From the NCBI GenBank assembly GCA_948146395.1, contig OX411559.1, positions 25,618,710 through 25,682,709 on the forward strand: a DNA stretch of 64,000 bases. The letters run 5' to 3'. The position numbers and the translations under genes were made by a program. Every line of letters starts with the position of its first letter. Within the stretch, counting starts at the first letter, position 1. The notes under the pieces are model-generated. The model did not search any database, was not told where the DNA came from, and worked only from the letters and a program-made list of their open reading frames with translations. Positions 12,003 through 25,300 of this stretch are shown piece after piece. Origin of the DNA: Fragum whitleyi. Its lineage: Eukaryota; Mollusca; Bivalvia; Cardiida; Cardiidae.

Positions 12003-12660
12003 GTGGGCTTCGCACTTGGGCGTAAAAGTATTTCAAGGGTCTCTGCAAATGTTAACGCCCCCTAAAACGTGAGTTGGCGCTATTTTTGCCATAAAAAGAT
12101 AGGCTAGAGTATAAATTTAAATAGAAATTGCGAAATAATGTCATAGAAACGATGTAAAACCAGTTACAAACCTACTAATTTGCCCATAACAAACTTCACA
12201 CTTTAAAATTTACACTTCACACTTCAAAGTTCACACTTCAAAACTTTTAACTTCACACTTCAATCTTCATACTTCAAACTTCACACTTCAAAAAATGTCG
12301 ATATATACAGTAATTGCATTCGAAAACAACCACGAAGAAGGTGTTAACATTTAAACATTTGACGAAAGTGAGACTGTTGTGAGTGCCTTACGAAAGGAAA
12401 GATTCAAGAAAAAATTGTCATTCATTTCGCTGGTGACTGTTACTGTAAATATGTATGCATTGTCTTAAAGCAACATATTCTGTGGTTAATGACGGCTGGA
12501 CCTCTCCTAACCTTGCAGGTTTTCGTGGTCTAGTTCTGCCGAAGACTGAACGCGATATAAGCTTATGTCTACAAGATTTCATATCACTTAAGAATTTGTC
12601 ATATAGGGTTAATTCACGTTTTTTGGGGCGTAATCATTTGCAGAGACCCGAGCAATGAAT
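12003..12660. repeat. Palindromic repeat split by a TTCACACTTCAAA minisatellite
   Basis: 12003-12185 copies 1380-1565. 12186-12292 is a short tandem array of ACTTCACACTTCAAA-type units. 12606-12655 copies the other arm (1321-1375). The whole is a rearranged copy of the 1321-1455 element. Confidence 0.5.
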
Positions 12661-13039
12661 AGTTGATTAAATATGAAAATGGGCTAAGAACGAATAGCAA
12701 CGTTGTATTTTCGTTTGAGAATGACGTCATGAAGTGCATTTGATTATCTTATTTCGCCAACGGCGTTATATGTTTCGCAGAATAATTGGAATCGATAAAT
12801 ATCTGGAATTTCTTCGTTTTATCAGAAAAATCAAGTCATATTATGAATAGAATATTAAATTTGTGCTCATTAAATACCGAAATTATCAGACTCGTCATCT
12901 AAAACAGATAAAAAAAAATCGACACGGCCTCGTTTGCATCTGTTAATAGACGACTCGTGTAATAAATTCGGTATCTAATGAACACTCATTCAATATCATC
13001 TTAATGTATACATAGAATCTTACACTGAACTCTTGATTT

Positions 13040-13830
13040 TTTGGAAGGATTAGAACTAGTAGATTAAGATATTGAGCGTTTCGAACGATTTCTTTGCATC
13101 TTTAAGCGGTTTCGAGCGTTTTGTTCGATTTAAGTGAGTGTCACGAATGCTTTGGAAGGATCGCTGATCGAGTCATATAGAATGATTCTGATCGGCATAA
13201 TTGGCAATTTCTCAATGTTCTTAATTAATCAGTTATAGGTAATCTCATGCATAAAATCTAACTTATTCATATACAGTTAAATACATCGTATAATCGACAC
13301 TCATTCCAATCAAAACCATTCTTAATCGCTCACTCAGCGCTCCATTCATTCATTCATTCATTCATTCATTCATTCATTCATTCATTCATTCATTCATTCA
13401 TTCATTCATTCATTCATTCATTCATTCATTCATGCATTCAGTCAATCATTCGTTCATTCTAAACACTCACTTAAAATCAATCAAAAACGCTCCGAATTCG
13501 TTGGAAAACATTTCGAAATCGTTTCTGACGAACATTATTTGATTTAAATCGATCACATTATTCTACTATTACGGGTACACAACCTACATATTTCTATCGT
13601 TCAGTTTGTGAGAATTCTTGAATCTAAAGCGTGTGAAGAGCGTATGTAGTGATAGAGTAGTTTGTAACATCGTTAAATTGTCGTTTACCTCGACAAAAAC
13701 CATTATTTATCACTCGTTCAGTGCTCCATTAATTGATTTCAAGCACTCACTCAATCCATTAAAACACACCATAAAAGCGTTCGAAAACGCTCCAAAGTCG
13801 CTCATAGCGATTACTTTTCTTAAAAAATAG
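13040..13830. mobile_element. Three adjacent F1 copies or fragments
   Basis: A reverse fragment lies at 13040-13215, a forward copy at 13266-13560 and another forward fragment at 13655-13806. All carry the CACTCA.CGCTCCATT and AACACTCACT words. No coding exon is visible. Confidence 0.6.
13341..13445. repeat. (ATTC)n microsatellite inside an F1 element
   Basis: More than 20 tandem TTCA tetramers occur exactly where other F1 copies have CCATTCATTC. It ends with slipped variants (ATGCATTCAGTCAATC). Confidence 0.9.
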
Positions 13831-13861
13831 AATAAATCTTTTTTTCTTTATTATCATTTTT

Positions 13862-16680
13862 TTTTGTTTTATATTTCATTCTTTAGCTGATGTATATTTC
13901 TAAGTGTCTTATAGAACTGTGAAGACAAATTGTCATACTAAAACATTAGATACTAAACATTAGATGACCGTGATTTTTTGAAAGCGACAGGGTCCCGAGA
14001 TGGACATACATGAAGAATTGTGCAGTCTGTGAATACCCAATCCCCTGAGATGAGTATTTAAAATAAGCTTACAATCCGGCTGGATTGGGTGTTTGCCGCT
14101 GTAACTGCAATGTCATCGGAATTCGGAGCCTTCAGAAAACGCCTGAAGGTCACAGAGAAAAGAAAAAGTTGGATTAGGATGGATTATGATATTTCTTGTT
14201 TAAGTACCATTTCTGGATGTTTCTACGTTCTACATTGTTAATGATTGTTACATTTGGATTTTGTTTCCCTAGTTCATGTTGGTTTACAAGTTCTTTGCGT
14301 AATTTGTTGGTAATTTGTTATTGAGAAGCTTCAATGTCGGATCTAGACGGGAATGGGGGGGGGGGGGGTCAATCAACATCCCTATCTGTAACCTAATATT
14401 TACTTTTTAGCATGAATGATTAATAAAAAAAATCCATGGTGTGTATTATGGTCATTGTCCATTGACTTTCGACCGAGTTGTGGCCCCTTGACGGAAAATA
14501 TTATCCGCTGAATTTCTCAGCAACTTCTATAGGGATTTGTTTCAAACTTTAATATCAAATTGGGTTATTTCATTCCTGAATGAAAACAATTTTTGTGTAC
14601 GCATGTATTTGTACGCTTCCACAAAAAGTAGTCCCATGCGAAAATGCGTTTTTTATTGACAAAATCTTAACATTTTGCTCCATGATATAATGTTATAAGA
14701 TACGAAGAGAATAGTTGTTAATTATATGGATTTACTAAACTAAAAACCTTATCACACTTATGTATGAATCTGCTTCACGTATTCATACAGTGTGATCAGG
14801 TTTTAAGTTTCATAACTCAAATTAAACCAACAAATACCATCTCTATCTCTAATAAGAAGACCCAGCTTAATGTTTGTAGAAGCACATCATGTACAGCATC
14901 TTATCGAACCAAGGGTTACGAACGTTTTACTTATCTTACGTATTCGAGAAGGAGCTATCGAATCGATACCCCTTGACTCGTGAAGATGCTTGTACTGATG
15001 GTAGAACATCATAAACAAACTTTTCTTCTTTGAAAAGGGGGGGGGGTATGTAAGTTCGCTTTGGTGACTTGAGACAGAACAGTTTATCGGACAAGGCGTA
15101 GGTATTTATACGGTGGTTGAAGCTCGATAAACTTTTCCATCTCAGGTCACCTATCAACTAATCTATTTAACCATTTACAATTTTTGTAAGTCTATTCGAC
15201 AAAAATATTCGAAAATGTAAACGAATCCCGGTTCATCGCACCAATCGCTAATCATTAGCTTGAATGTCTGGAAGAGGTGGGTTGATCGCTTACGGCTAAA
15301 GAACTCGTTAATCGAACGATTTTTGATGCTGTAGTAAAGAAAAAACTAAAAACAAAATTATGCAGAAATACTAACATACTCAAATGATTAAAAAGATATG
15401 GATCGGGTGATTTTCCTTACAATCGCCATCTTAACCGTCCAACTTATTCTCCAATTTTGTTGTCATGCAGCTGAAAGCAAATCTTAAATGAATGCCTTCC
15501 TTGCGATAAATCACAGGACGGACATATATTGAGATCGGATGCAAAGCTACTATGATCAAAATCCTCCGCGATCGAATATCTGCGTTGAATCCATCCAAAT
15601 AAATGTTCAAAATTCCTGAATGTTTTCGAGGTTTGAAAGTAAACAGCACGTTAAAGTTCGTAACAACTTTAAAGATTATGTCATCAGTCATGTATTACGT
15701 CATAAATTTTGTGGCGATTTGATTTTTATAATAATCGGAATCGAGTGAAATATTCCAAACAGAAATCGACAAGCAAATGTGAATAAAAAAAATGTGCTAG
15801 GACTCTTTTAAAGACCATACAGCCACGAAAGAAGATCCGGCAGGTTACCTGACACGACATGATAAAGCTGTCACGTGATCAAGTGACCTGATATCAACAA
15901 GTTTATCATACCCACCTTTTATCAAACAATATTAATAGCTAGTCACCGGTGAAAACAGTAAACACAACATAATAATTACAGTATACAGCTATTTAATGTT
16001 TTTCATATAACAGTCATATATATCCACGTCCTTTGCTCAACCGACGTTAACATTCTCGGCAGGTCGACTGTGAAAATAAAACAGAGAAAATATAGATTCC
16101 AAATTCAGGCTAAGGACGAATCTTTTACGGCAGCTTGATCCGTGGATCATCACTTAAATATTCATCAATATTTGAGAATTATCTAAATTCACCTTACAGA
16201 ACGTAAGCCTGAACCAAAACAATTTTGGTGACTCTATTGGTATCTGGATAGCTAGAACAGACTTACATGATGAGTCAGTGTAATTTGCAATGTAAAAAAT
16301 AATGACCTGCAGCTAGATTTTAAGAATCTGTGTATTTTAATTGATCTTATATGTTCGAATATTTGGTATACTTATGTCTAGAAACAGTTTGCTTTACATT
16401 GTCCAGGAAGCAAGTTTCTGCATTATCTTTTATAACTCTCGATTTTGTTACTTTCTGGAAAAAGCACCAGCACTCGTTGCGAATGAGTAGGCTAATGATA
16501 TTTACAAAGTTTAATCACCGCCCTTTTGACCTCTTGACGTCGCTCTCGACACAAAACGTTCGGCCCAACTGCTAAACAGACTCAAACATACGCAAAACGG
16601 ACACGACGGGAGTGGAGATTTCCATCCGCTTGATAAAAAACTAATAATGTTAGCCCACATTTATGAAAACAGATCGGAAT
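13862..16680. other. Intergenic stretch, mostly unexplained
   Basis: It holds a G13-type run near 14347-14360, an F6 hairpin (14738-14830), an F7 copy (14892-14990) and a G run near 15038. A 29-codon leader-like frame at 15398-15487 (+) runs straight into TAA and has no donor. I see no gene I can support. Confidence 0.4.
14892..14990 (+). repeat. F7 short repeat
   Basis: GCATCTTATCGAACCAAGGG ... CTCGTGAAGATG. The same unit is at 50757-50845 and, reversed, at 61689-61790. Confidence 0.55.
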
Positions 16681-16682
16681 TT

Positions 16683-16995
16683 ATCTTATAACTATACAAA
16701 TATCCGTGTGATAACATCCCGTATGATATCTTTTATGATATCACATAGTTATTATTAGAACAATGATATAATGCGGTTACTTTTTAGAAACTTGCATTTC
16801 AGTTAGAGACACCGGCAAAAAACAAGACAAATATAGGTTATAGGATAAATATAATACACACTTAGTGTATTGTATGAAAAGAAATATCAAACTCGGTAGA
16901 GCCTCGACAATTTTCAATTCTCCCAACCTCGTTAGATATTTTTTTCATATAATATGACTAAGTATGTATTATATTCATCTCGGACGTGTAAAGAA
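16683..16995 (-). mobile_element. F2 hairpin element, reverse copy
   Basis: The outer end TATAACTATACAAATATCCG and the hairpin AATTCTCCCAACCTCGTTAG are shared with 33622-33950 in reverse. The hairpin loop is shortened here (GTAGAGCCTCGACAATTTT). Confidence 0.6.
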
Positions 16996-17919
16996 TGTGG
17001 CGAGGCTGTTCAGTGGATATTCATCGAAAGCCTCGCTGATGTAATTGTGGCGTATTCGAATAGCGAAAGTGTTGAAAGGGTCAATATCTAAAACAATGTT
17101 TTTTTTCTTTGTAAATACGTAGTTAACGCAAAATCAAACAAGTTATAAAAAGAAAAAAGTCGCACGAATACCAATATCCTCGCTTATATGACAGAACTGT
17201 TCTGTTCTGCTATTATGACTATTTAAAACAAGTTATTACGAGAAAAAGTGGGACGCACGTAAGTCGGATCTAAATTACATTATTTTATAATTATTGGTGG
17301 ACGTTTACGTTCACCAGTGTTAATACCATGTAAGAACAATCCTGTCAGATGTTAATAGGTTTTCAAAAAAGCAGTGCTCACATAATCTCAATTTGCTCTT
17401 TTTCAAGAATTGTATACGTCTGACAACTATGCATTTTAAAAAAAGAGTGAAACAAGGAATCTTCATAACTTGTTGAAACCTCAAAGACATCTTTTAAGTG
17501 TGAAATCAAATGCAATTCTGAGATCAGGTGAACGTTTTGTTTGCGTAGAACTACTTTTCAGGCAGAGTGAGTAATTTGCCCCTTTTTTCCCAATGGTCTA
17601 TGGGATGTCACTTGGTGAATGGAATTACTGGAAATGTAACCTCCCCTGACACTACTTATGTATATAAAGCAATGGCCAATGAATGGAAATTACGGAATAC
17701 ACATGAATAGCGATACAGCCCGAGCAGGTAAAGTTAAACCTTCAGGTCGTGTGATTAAGGTTTATGCAAAGGGATTTTACTTAACTTTTCAACACAACAC
17801 AGCCAATCTCGAGACGAGTGTCTGCAATTTTTTACCCGTGTATATAAACACTTACATTTTCTTTCTTTATTTGAGAATGAAAATCGCGGAAAAAATAATT
17901 ATCTTATAGAATGTTTTAG

Positions 17920-18440
17920 CTCACCTGAGCACATCGTGCTCAAGGCGTCAACAATTTAAGTGTTTACACTCTAAAGGCCACAAATATGGACCAATCATCA
18001 TGACACTTTGTCAGAATGTTCTCCAGGTCACAATGGCTGTCAAATGATTTTCTGCAAGATTGAAAATGGGAAGGATCCGTGCCATATCACGGGAAAAGGG
18101 GCATAACAGATAAATTTCTTGTTTACACTTTAGAGGCCACAAATATGGTCCAATTATCATGAAACTTGGTCAGAATGTTTGTCAGGTTACAAGGATGAAT
18201 CTTATTGAACATGGGAAGGCTCCATGCAATATCACGGGAAAAGGGGCCTTAATGACAATTTCATTGTTTACACTCTAGAGGCTACAAATAGGATCTAATC
18301 TTCTTGAAACTTGGTCAGCAAGTGTTTCTTGTCACAAGGATGAACCCTATTGAAAATGGGAAGGATCCATGCCATATCATGGGAAGAAGGGCCTTAATCA
18401 CAATTTTCTTGTTTTTTTAAACTCTAACAAATCGTAAATT
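17920..18440. repeat. Dispersed repeat with internal units of about 150 bp
   Basis: It begins TTTTAGCTCACCTGAGCACA. Units starting TTGTTTACACTCTAGAGGC occur at about 17958, 18118 and 18263. Each contains CACAAATATGG, CATGAAACTTGGTCAGAATG and ATGGGAAGGATCCATGCCAT words. This type is widespread in molluscan DNA (recollection, not searched). Confidence 0.65.
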
Positions 18441-18499
18441 TGCAATCATGGCTTTTTTGCATGGTCCTCTTGTTAAGCAGATAACAACATATTCATAAT

Positions 18500-21400
18500 T
18501 TTAATTATGAGATTACGGAGAATCGATTTGCATTACAAAATAAGAATAATAACCTAGATCATCTAATTGGCAATTCTTCCTTTTTATACCCAATGGATCA
18601 GACAATCACTCTTTTAACTACACCCGGCATAATGCCGAAAGTTATCAAAACCTTGTAATTACAGGACTTTGGTTAACGATCGACGATATATGTTGAGAAA
18701 TGTATACCTGAAAAAAGATGCGAACTTGGGTCAGGTCATTTTCCTTTTCATCGCAATTTTACATGTAAAATTCCTCCCCATCTCAACAAATGGAAGAATC
18801 ACTCTAGTATGCCAACAGAAACGTCCACCATCAGTACTTTCAGTGCTTTGATTTTGTTATTAGTTTTATGTCAGTTGCGTTTATATTTTTATTTATACAT
18901 CATTCAATTTTGGTTGCCGTTGCACCAACCAAGACTATTGTACTCTGATAGGCTGTAAAATTGTTTTTATACATCAATAAAAAACACATTAAGTATTAAA
19001 TATGCTTGCACTAAAAATAGTTAAAAAAGAGATATCATTTGTTTCATGATATTGAATTATAAGATATTGAAGAGAATCGAGTTTTTGACATTAATAAACT
19101 AATCAAACTTAAACAGGAATTCGATTTACGTATTCAAACCCCTAATAGGTTTTTAATTTCATATCGTCATAGATTAAAATGAAAAAGAGAGAGAAAAAAT
19201 GCCTCCAGATATATGTAAAAAAATAATTATTTCTTGTATGACCTCGCAATGCACAGTTTTCATTTACAATGATGTAAAGACAGGACTTTGCCGCTGAATG
19301 ATCAAATTTTAAATCAAAATGAGACTGACGCAAAGATTTCTGTGAAGAATACTAGTAGCCTTATGCAACACTGTTCAAAATATCAAAAGTTTCAAAATAG
19401 GTACTTAAAACAGTGTTGCCCTTTAAAAGAACAAGAAATGGACATATTTCTGGTCATCGTCCAGCTTGAACTTAACTCGTGACCTCCCGGTAATGGGATA
19501 GCATCCTTACCTCCACCGCTGAATTTCTGTCTGCAATGTGTGCAATGAGTTATGATACATTGTTTTGCATCTTAACTTCGCGATTCTTAGTCTATATCAA
19601 GAAACATATTTCTTGACTATCAATAGGGGTCAAAAGGAATATTAAATAAGTGCTAGGTCATTTTAGATCATTAGTACCATGACTTTTAGGGATTTATCAT
19701 TTCCTTCATAACCGGATTCATCTACATCCATCTATATATCGCAATCTATGTTTTAACAAAAAGAACAATTGTGTGCACAACATGGGTTTAAGTAGCGATT
19801 TCGGGTTATACTGATTTCGACAGAACGGATAATATAAATTGAATAAAATTTCTTATATCTCTTTGTAGAATAGAACTGCGTTCTCATCTTAAACACATGG
19901 TATAATTACACATTATCGAGGCTAATAAATACCACAGTTGGCAGTATCAAAGAAATTATAGAAAAAGAATAGTTATTAAATAATGACAAGGTGTCTTTCA
20001 AAAATTCCAGGTCAACTTTCAAATCAATGATATCAAGAATTATTTGCACAAATAGAAAAAAAAATCAAAATGTATCTTTGAAGCCCATGTTAATTTCTAT
20101 ATGTATGCAAAGTTTTGGTAAAATTAACCTCATACTTATGAAACTTAGGAAAAATACACCCTCAGTTTGCAAAGACATGACTGAGGTGACAATTTGTCAA
20201 TTTGTCTTTGTTTGGAAGCATTCCAAATGATACTTTTCAATTTTACACTCTTTCATTGGTTATAAGACCCCCCCCCTCCAATTATATCATATTGTTTACC
20301 GGCCAATCAACCAATCAAGTCATCTCAAACCATTTGCAATGAGCAAGTTTTTCAACAAAACTATATTGAGGATAAAAGAGAAAGTTGATAACAGTGCTTC
20401 TGATTAAAAAGGTTAGAAACATTGGAGAACTCTCTTTGATAAAAAAAATATTACTTGATGTACCAGGAAATTAGTTTACATACCATGTCTTTGTATGATT
20501 GAATATTAAATCCATGTCTTTAACTTTAATTTTATCATTTTTCTGGACAATTAAGGAATTGTCATATATGTTTTTTTCGTAAAAAAATGTTTTGATACCG
20601 CCACCTATGTTAAATACTTATAAGCGGTATTTCACTATTCAGTTTTCGGGAAACATGTGGGGTATTGGGGAACTACATGTATATTTACCAAAAATAAATG
20701 TCGTATCCACGCGTTTATGCAATTTTTTTTCGTGTTATGATGGGTTCCTGAAACACGTTAAGTAGAAGTTTTTGGCGTTTGTGCGACTTTTAATCGCGTA
20801 TTTAAAGTTTAAAACAAATTAGTACGAGTGTTTTGTTGCTGTTTGCGTATTAGCGATTTTAGCATGATTTCGTTTTTTCAAAACACTGAAGTGCGATATT
20901 TTTCGCCTAGTGCAACTTGTTTGGCGTCACACGTGTTCCTTTAACACATAATTACATTGTTTAGCGTTCGTGCGACATTGTTTCCCGAAGAAATGTATTT
21001 TTAAATCACCTTAGCTCGATAACTTGTTTTTCCGTTTCTGCGATTTCTCGTTATGATAATTTTTGCGTACTTACGATTTTTCTCGGACTTATTTGCGGCT
21101 TTGCGTAATAATATGTTTAATCCATCAAACAAAGTCTCGTTTTCGTGTTGGTGTGTCCATGAATAAAGTCAGATGGTGGAGGAATTATATGAAAAAAGTA
21201 CGATCCGAGTGCGATGCCCGAGGATTTTGCTTTGCATATTTTAACCGATTTGTTCATGGTCACATCAACACGAAAATGAAAACATATCCATTTTAACACG
21301 ATCAAAATTCTAAATGAAGTTTATTTCCATTTTCTATGTGTAAAATATCCAATCACATTTTTATGGATGTAAATTTTATGAAACAGTAGTGAGAATTTCA

Positions 21401-22000
21401 AAACGTAGCGCGTCATTTAGCACGTGGTTTGCATGGCATCAAAAGCATCAACGTCTCCGCTAAAGATGACGTTGGGTATGATAAATGGGCAGAGCTATCC
21501 GTGTTCACAGAAAATACAATAAATATGAATTTTATTGCGAATAGATTTCTTTGTAATTTCGTCTTGTTTTATAAATGCTTTTTACGCTATTGTGTTATAA
21601 TTTTGCGTAACTACGGAAAGAGCGCATATATATTAGCGTATTAATAGTGTGCACAACAAAAACATGTACATTCTGTCTTTCAGAGGTTGCAAGGATTATC
21701 CTACGTTTTACACGTACATCATCAATGCATCCGTAACTGCTGAGGTATCGGGCCTTTAGAGCCTTTTGGAATTAAAAAAGTCTGCTTTTATCAAATGTCC
21801 ATTAAAATATGCGATGATGAAAAATTAATCATTCTCAAAATTCGAAAGGAACCACTTTTCTGAATGCGTTCATTTTCTACCTAAATTAAGTATAAGATTC
21901 TTTGTTTGAGGCTCAATTTCATGTGTCTATATACATGTAATTAGTTTAATTTGTATTTAATTTGAAAATAATTGGAAATATTGAAATAAACATCAAGGAA
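18500..22000. other. Long gene-free stretch
   Basis: AT-rich sequence with a C-rich tract near 20268. A palindrome near 21140-21285 pairs TTTTCGTGTTGGTGTGTCCATGAA with TTCATGGTCACATCAACACG, which explains the overlapping frames on both strands. A small GCAATTGCTTG/CAAGCAA hairpin lies near 22007. I see no exon. Confidence 0.4.
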
Positions 22001-22117
22001 GGGGGCAATTGCTTGAAACAAGCAATCTCGCTTTTTTATCAATATTCTTTTAAGTGATTTCAATAAATTTAAAGTTTTGGTTGTGGAAAAATTGTGACAT
22101 TAACAAGTATGGAGGTT

Positions 22118-22263
22118 TTTATTATTTTTTTGAAATTTATAACATAATTTCGTTTGTTTTTTAAGGGTTGATTTTGCATTTTTAAGATATATATGGAGTT
22201 TATGTATATTGTCAAAATATTGTCATTTAGGCTGGTTTTTCATTTGAGAACGAATCTTTTATT
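22118..22263 (-). terminator. Candidate poly(A) signals of the C-type lectin gene
   Basis: AATAAA on the minus strand occurs at 22258-22263, just after the stop, and at 22118-22123, about 145 bases downstream. The second is better placed. Confidence 0.4.
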
Positions 22264-22266
22264 TCC

Positions 22267-22397
22267 TTACCCCTTTTCACACACTGGGTACATCTTTTCT
22301 GCACAGTCCATGTCATTCCATTTAAAGTTGAAATCTTTATGGAAGTGGGCACAATTTTCATGAGATGCCCAGTTGTTTGGCTGACCTGGTTCCCAGT
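22267..22397 (-). CDS. C-type lectin terminal exon (calcium/sugar site)
   Basis: Acceptor TTTAAACTTCAG, stop TAA 22267-22269. The leading AC joins G from the previous exon to make Asp: D-W-E-P-G-Q-P-N-N-W ... H-E-N-C ... K-W-N-D-M-D-C ... P-V-C-E-K-G. All four core cysteines of the domain are accounted for across the exons. Confidence 0.88.
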
Positions 22398-25300
22398 CTG
22401 AAGTTTAAAACACTCCGCAACATTATTCAAATCGCTTTATACGTAATACAATATTACAGTTAAGATCATTGCGAAATAGACATTCATCTCAATCAAAACC
22501 ATTCCAAATTATTCGCTCAGCGCTCCATTCATTTTTTTCAAACATTCCCTGAAACCATTCAAAAACTCGAAAAAGGCTAGAAAAAATCGCGCTTTCACTG
22601 ACACAATTCTTATTATAAGCGCCTGATAGGTTCTTGAAGAACACACATCTATTAATAGAACATGTATGCATATTTCATTAAAGGGAGGTAGTACATGATA
22701 CATGATATTGGATTACCTCTCATTTAATTAACTCAAAACTCGCTCTACACACTCATTCAATTACATTCCAAAATCATTCAAAAATCGTTCTTCTTGTCAA
22801 TTTCACGGTGTTGTTAACTGAATTTAAACGGGTTTTTTTCGGGGGATATGACGATTTATTCCTGGCTGAAAAAATAATGTCACCCGACTCGTAGGTGAGG
22901 GTTGAGATCATTTTCTACTGCCGCAAATAAATAGTCATATACCCAGGCAAGAAACCAGATTACGCATTTATTTTACTTTAAAGTTTTAGACTAAATCTCT
23001 AATTTTTACATTTTTAGCATAGGTATACTTCGACTTATTTGAAACTACCAATTTAAACCCAAAGCACACCGATTAAAAACATTTACTGACGTCGCATGTA
23101 GTAGTGACGTTAAACTACTGCGATGTTATATGTTAGCGGTTCTTGGTTAAAACTGCGAGAAAGTTAGCACTTAAGATGGAAAGATTGATAAAATTGAAAG
23201 GTATTTATTGGCATGTATAACGTTAATTTTTTGTAAGTCATTAACTGACATACCTTTAACTGTAACATATTGCGTATACTCGGGCGCGAGAGAATCATTG
23301 CTGCCATCCACGGTTTGAAATTTTGTCTATGTTCCCGGCGAGGAAACATGAAGGAAACTTAAGAAATTATACCGGAGCGGTCGTAGATATCAGTGTTTGT
23401 CAGGTAAGCATTAAACAATGAAAATGCTAGAATTTTATTTGCAGTATAATGCTAGAATTTTCTTTGCAGTATAGATTCTAATACGATACACATAACACCG
23501 TACAAAACACATACTTTAGACGAATAGCGTGAATGAACGTAACTTTCGAATTTTATCTTCAGGCAAACAAAATACGTATCTTAAACAATTCACTTCTTCA
23601 AGGAAAAAGCTTTTCGCCGGTGATCCAGCCGCCGCGATATGACGGAAAGAAAGTTGACTTAACTAGTCCTAGACAACCAACAGGCATTTAACAGAAATGA
23701 TTCACGAGGTTAATAATGAGTCCACGTATTTGTGAAAACATTTTTTTGTTAATTAATTAAAAGTATAACACATAAACTTCAAAAAACATTTCAGTAAGAT
23801 ATTATCCTTTTAATATCCATCTAAAGGTAGTAGATATTAAGGAATTAGATAAATGCGAGCATTACACCCTATCTCAAGAAGAAATATCACAATAATTTAG
23901 CCATCCGACCTTTCAAAAAAGTGACGAACTTTCAATCGACGAATTGTACCTTAAAAGCCTTAAGCTTGTTAACAAGAGCTGTCGGAGGACAGCGTAACTC
24001 GACTATTCTAGTGCTGGATAGTAACGGCAAATCAATATCGACATTGGAAATTAAATTAAATGAAAGAGAAAAAATCTTTGTCTAGAGGCTGATATCATGG
24101 TCTCAGAAGCATGTGCAAAGTTTCAAAGCAATAACTTAAGTAGGAACGGAGATACAACAAATATAAAACTGTTGCACATAAAAACATAAACACGATTTTT
24201 AAGTCTGAAAAGGGTTAAAATTCTATAAAATTCAATTTCAGTGTAATTAATCTTTGTCTAGAAGCTGATATCATGGTTTCAGAAGCATGTGTAAAGTTTC
24301 CAATCAAAAGCCTCGGTAGAAATAAAGGTATAACTGATATACAACCTTTGCACGTAAAACCTTAACCAGGAATTTTCAAGTCCGAAAACAGATACTTTCC
24401 ACTAAATGTAATATCAGAGCAATTAATCTTTGTCTAGAGGCTGATATTATGGTCACAGAGGCATGTGTAATGTTTCCAAGCAATAGCTTAAATAGAAATA
24501 TAAAAATATCTGATATACAACATTTGAATGAAAAAACTTAACCAAGAATTAGAAATATTACAGATAAAAAACATTTACACGTAAAAAAACTTAATCAAGA
24601 TTGCTGAGTCCGAAAAGGGTTAAAATTCCACCAAACTCAATATCGGAGTATTGAAAGTTTCAAAGCAGTAGCTTCAGTAGAAACAGAGATTTTAAACGCT
24701 TGCACGTAAAAACTAAACTAAAGCATTACGGCAACACCGACGCCGACGCCTGGGTGACCGGAATAGCTCCCCTTTTCTACGAATAGTCGAGCTAAAAAGT
24801 CCATTTTTGAAGTGTGTGTGGGGGGGGGGGGATCTCAGTATTACACATCTTTTTAAGAAAGTGTTTATACCTTATTTGTATTTTTGTCCGGTTTCCGTAA
24901 TTATTTCTACTTTATACGACTGAGAATTTTATTTAAATAGGTTTCAAATGGCAATATCACGTTGACAAACGCGAAAATATGGAGTTTTTGAAAATAAAAA
25001 TTATTACATAAAGCCGGTGAGAAACATCCCCCTCAAATACCATCCAATTTAAATGTTTTCTTTTCGGGAACATAGTAATTTCATGAAAATATGAATTTCT
25101 GACAGACTGAAACGGTAGGCTAATATAAAAGAACATGTCGAAACTCTTTAAACGCTTTTTTTTAAAAAGTGTAAAACATGTACATGTCAGTAACTTACCG
25201 GTGAAAGAGGCGACTGAATTTGTGTCTTCCCACATCCAAATACCCTCAACTAATCGATCTGTGAGTCCCATCCACCAATGTACTGCTACAATTCGATATT

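Noticed and set aside
13341..13445. CRISPR-like array
   Set aside because: The units are simple tetranucleotides with no spacers, and the DNA is animal.
14073..14142. Possible 70-base minus-strand exon (RFLKAPNSDDIAV...)
   Set aside because: It has acceptor and donor consensus, but no partner exons in phase and no recognised domain.
15398..15487. 29-codon plus-strand frame with a leader-like sequence (MDRVIFLTIAIL...)
   Set aside because: It runs into TAA with no donor site before the stop and no repeat of the motif elsewhere. A tiny secreted peptide cannot be excluded, but nothing else supports it.
15431..15691. 86-residue minus-strand frame
   Set aside because: No recognisable domain, and no splice or promoter signs. 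In AT-rich DNA such frames arise by chance.
17574..17685. Open plus-strand stretch after TTTTCAG (NLPLFSQWSMGCHLV...)
   Set aside because: It stops without a donor and matches no family that I know. A terminal exon is possible but unsupported.
23258..23330. Possible 73-base minus-strand exon (TVDGSNDSLAPEYTQYV) between lectin exons, and a plus-strand donor at 23402
   Set aside because: Its phase (0 in, 1 out) cannot fit between the neighbouring lectin exons, and no family was recognised.
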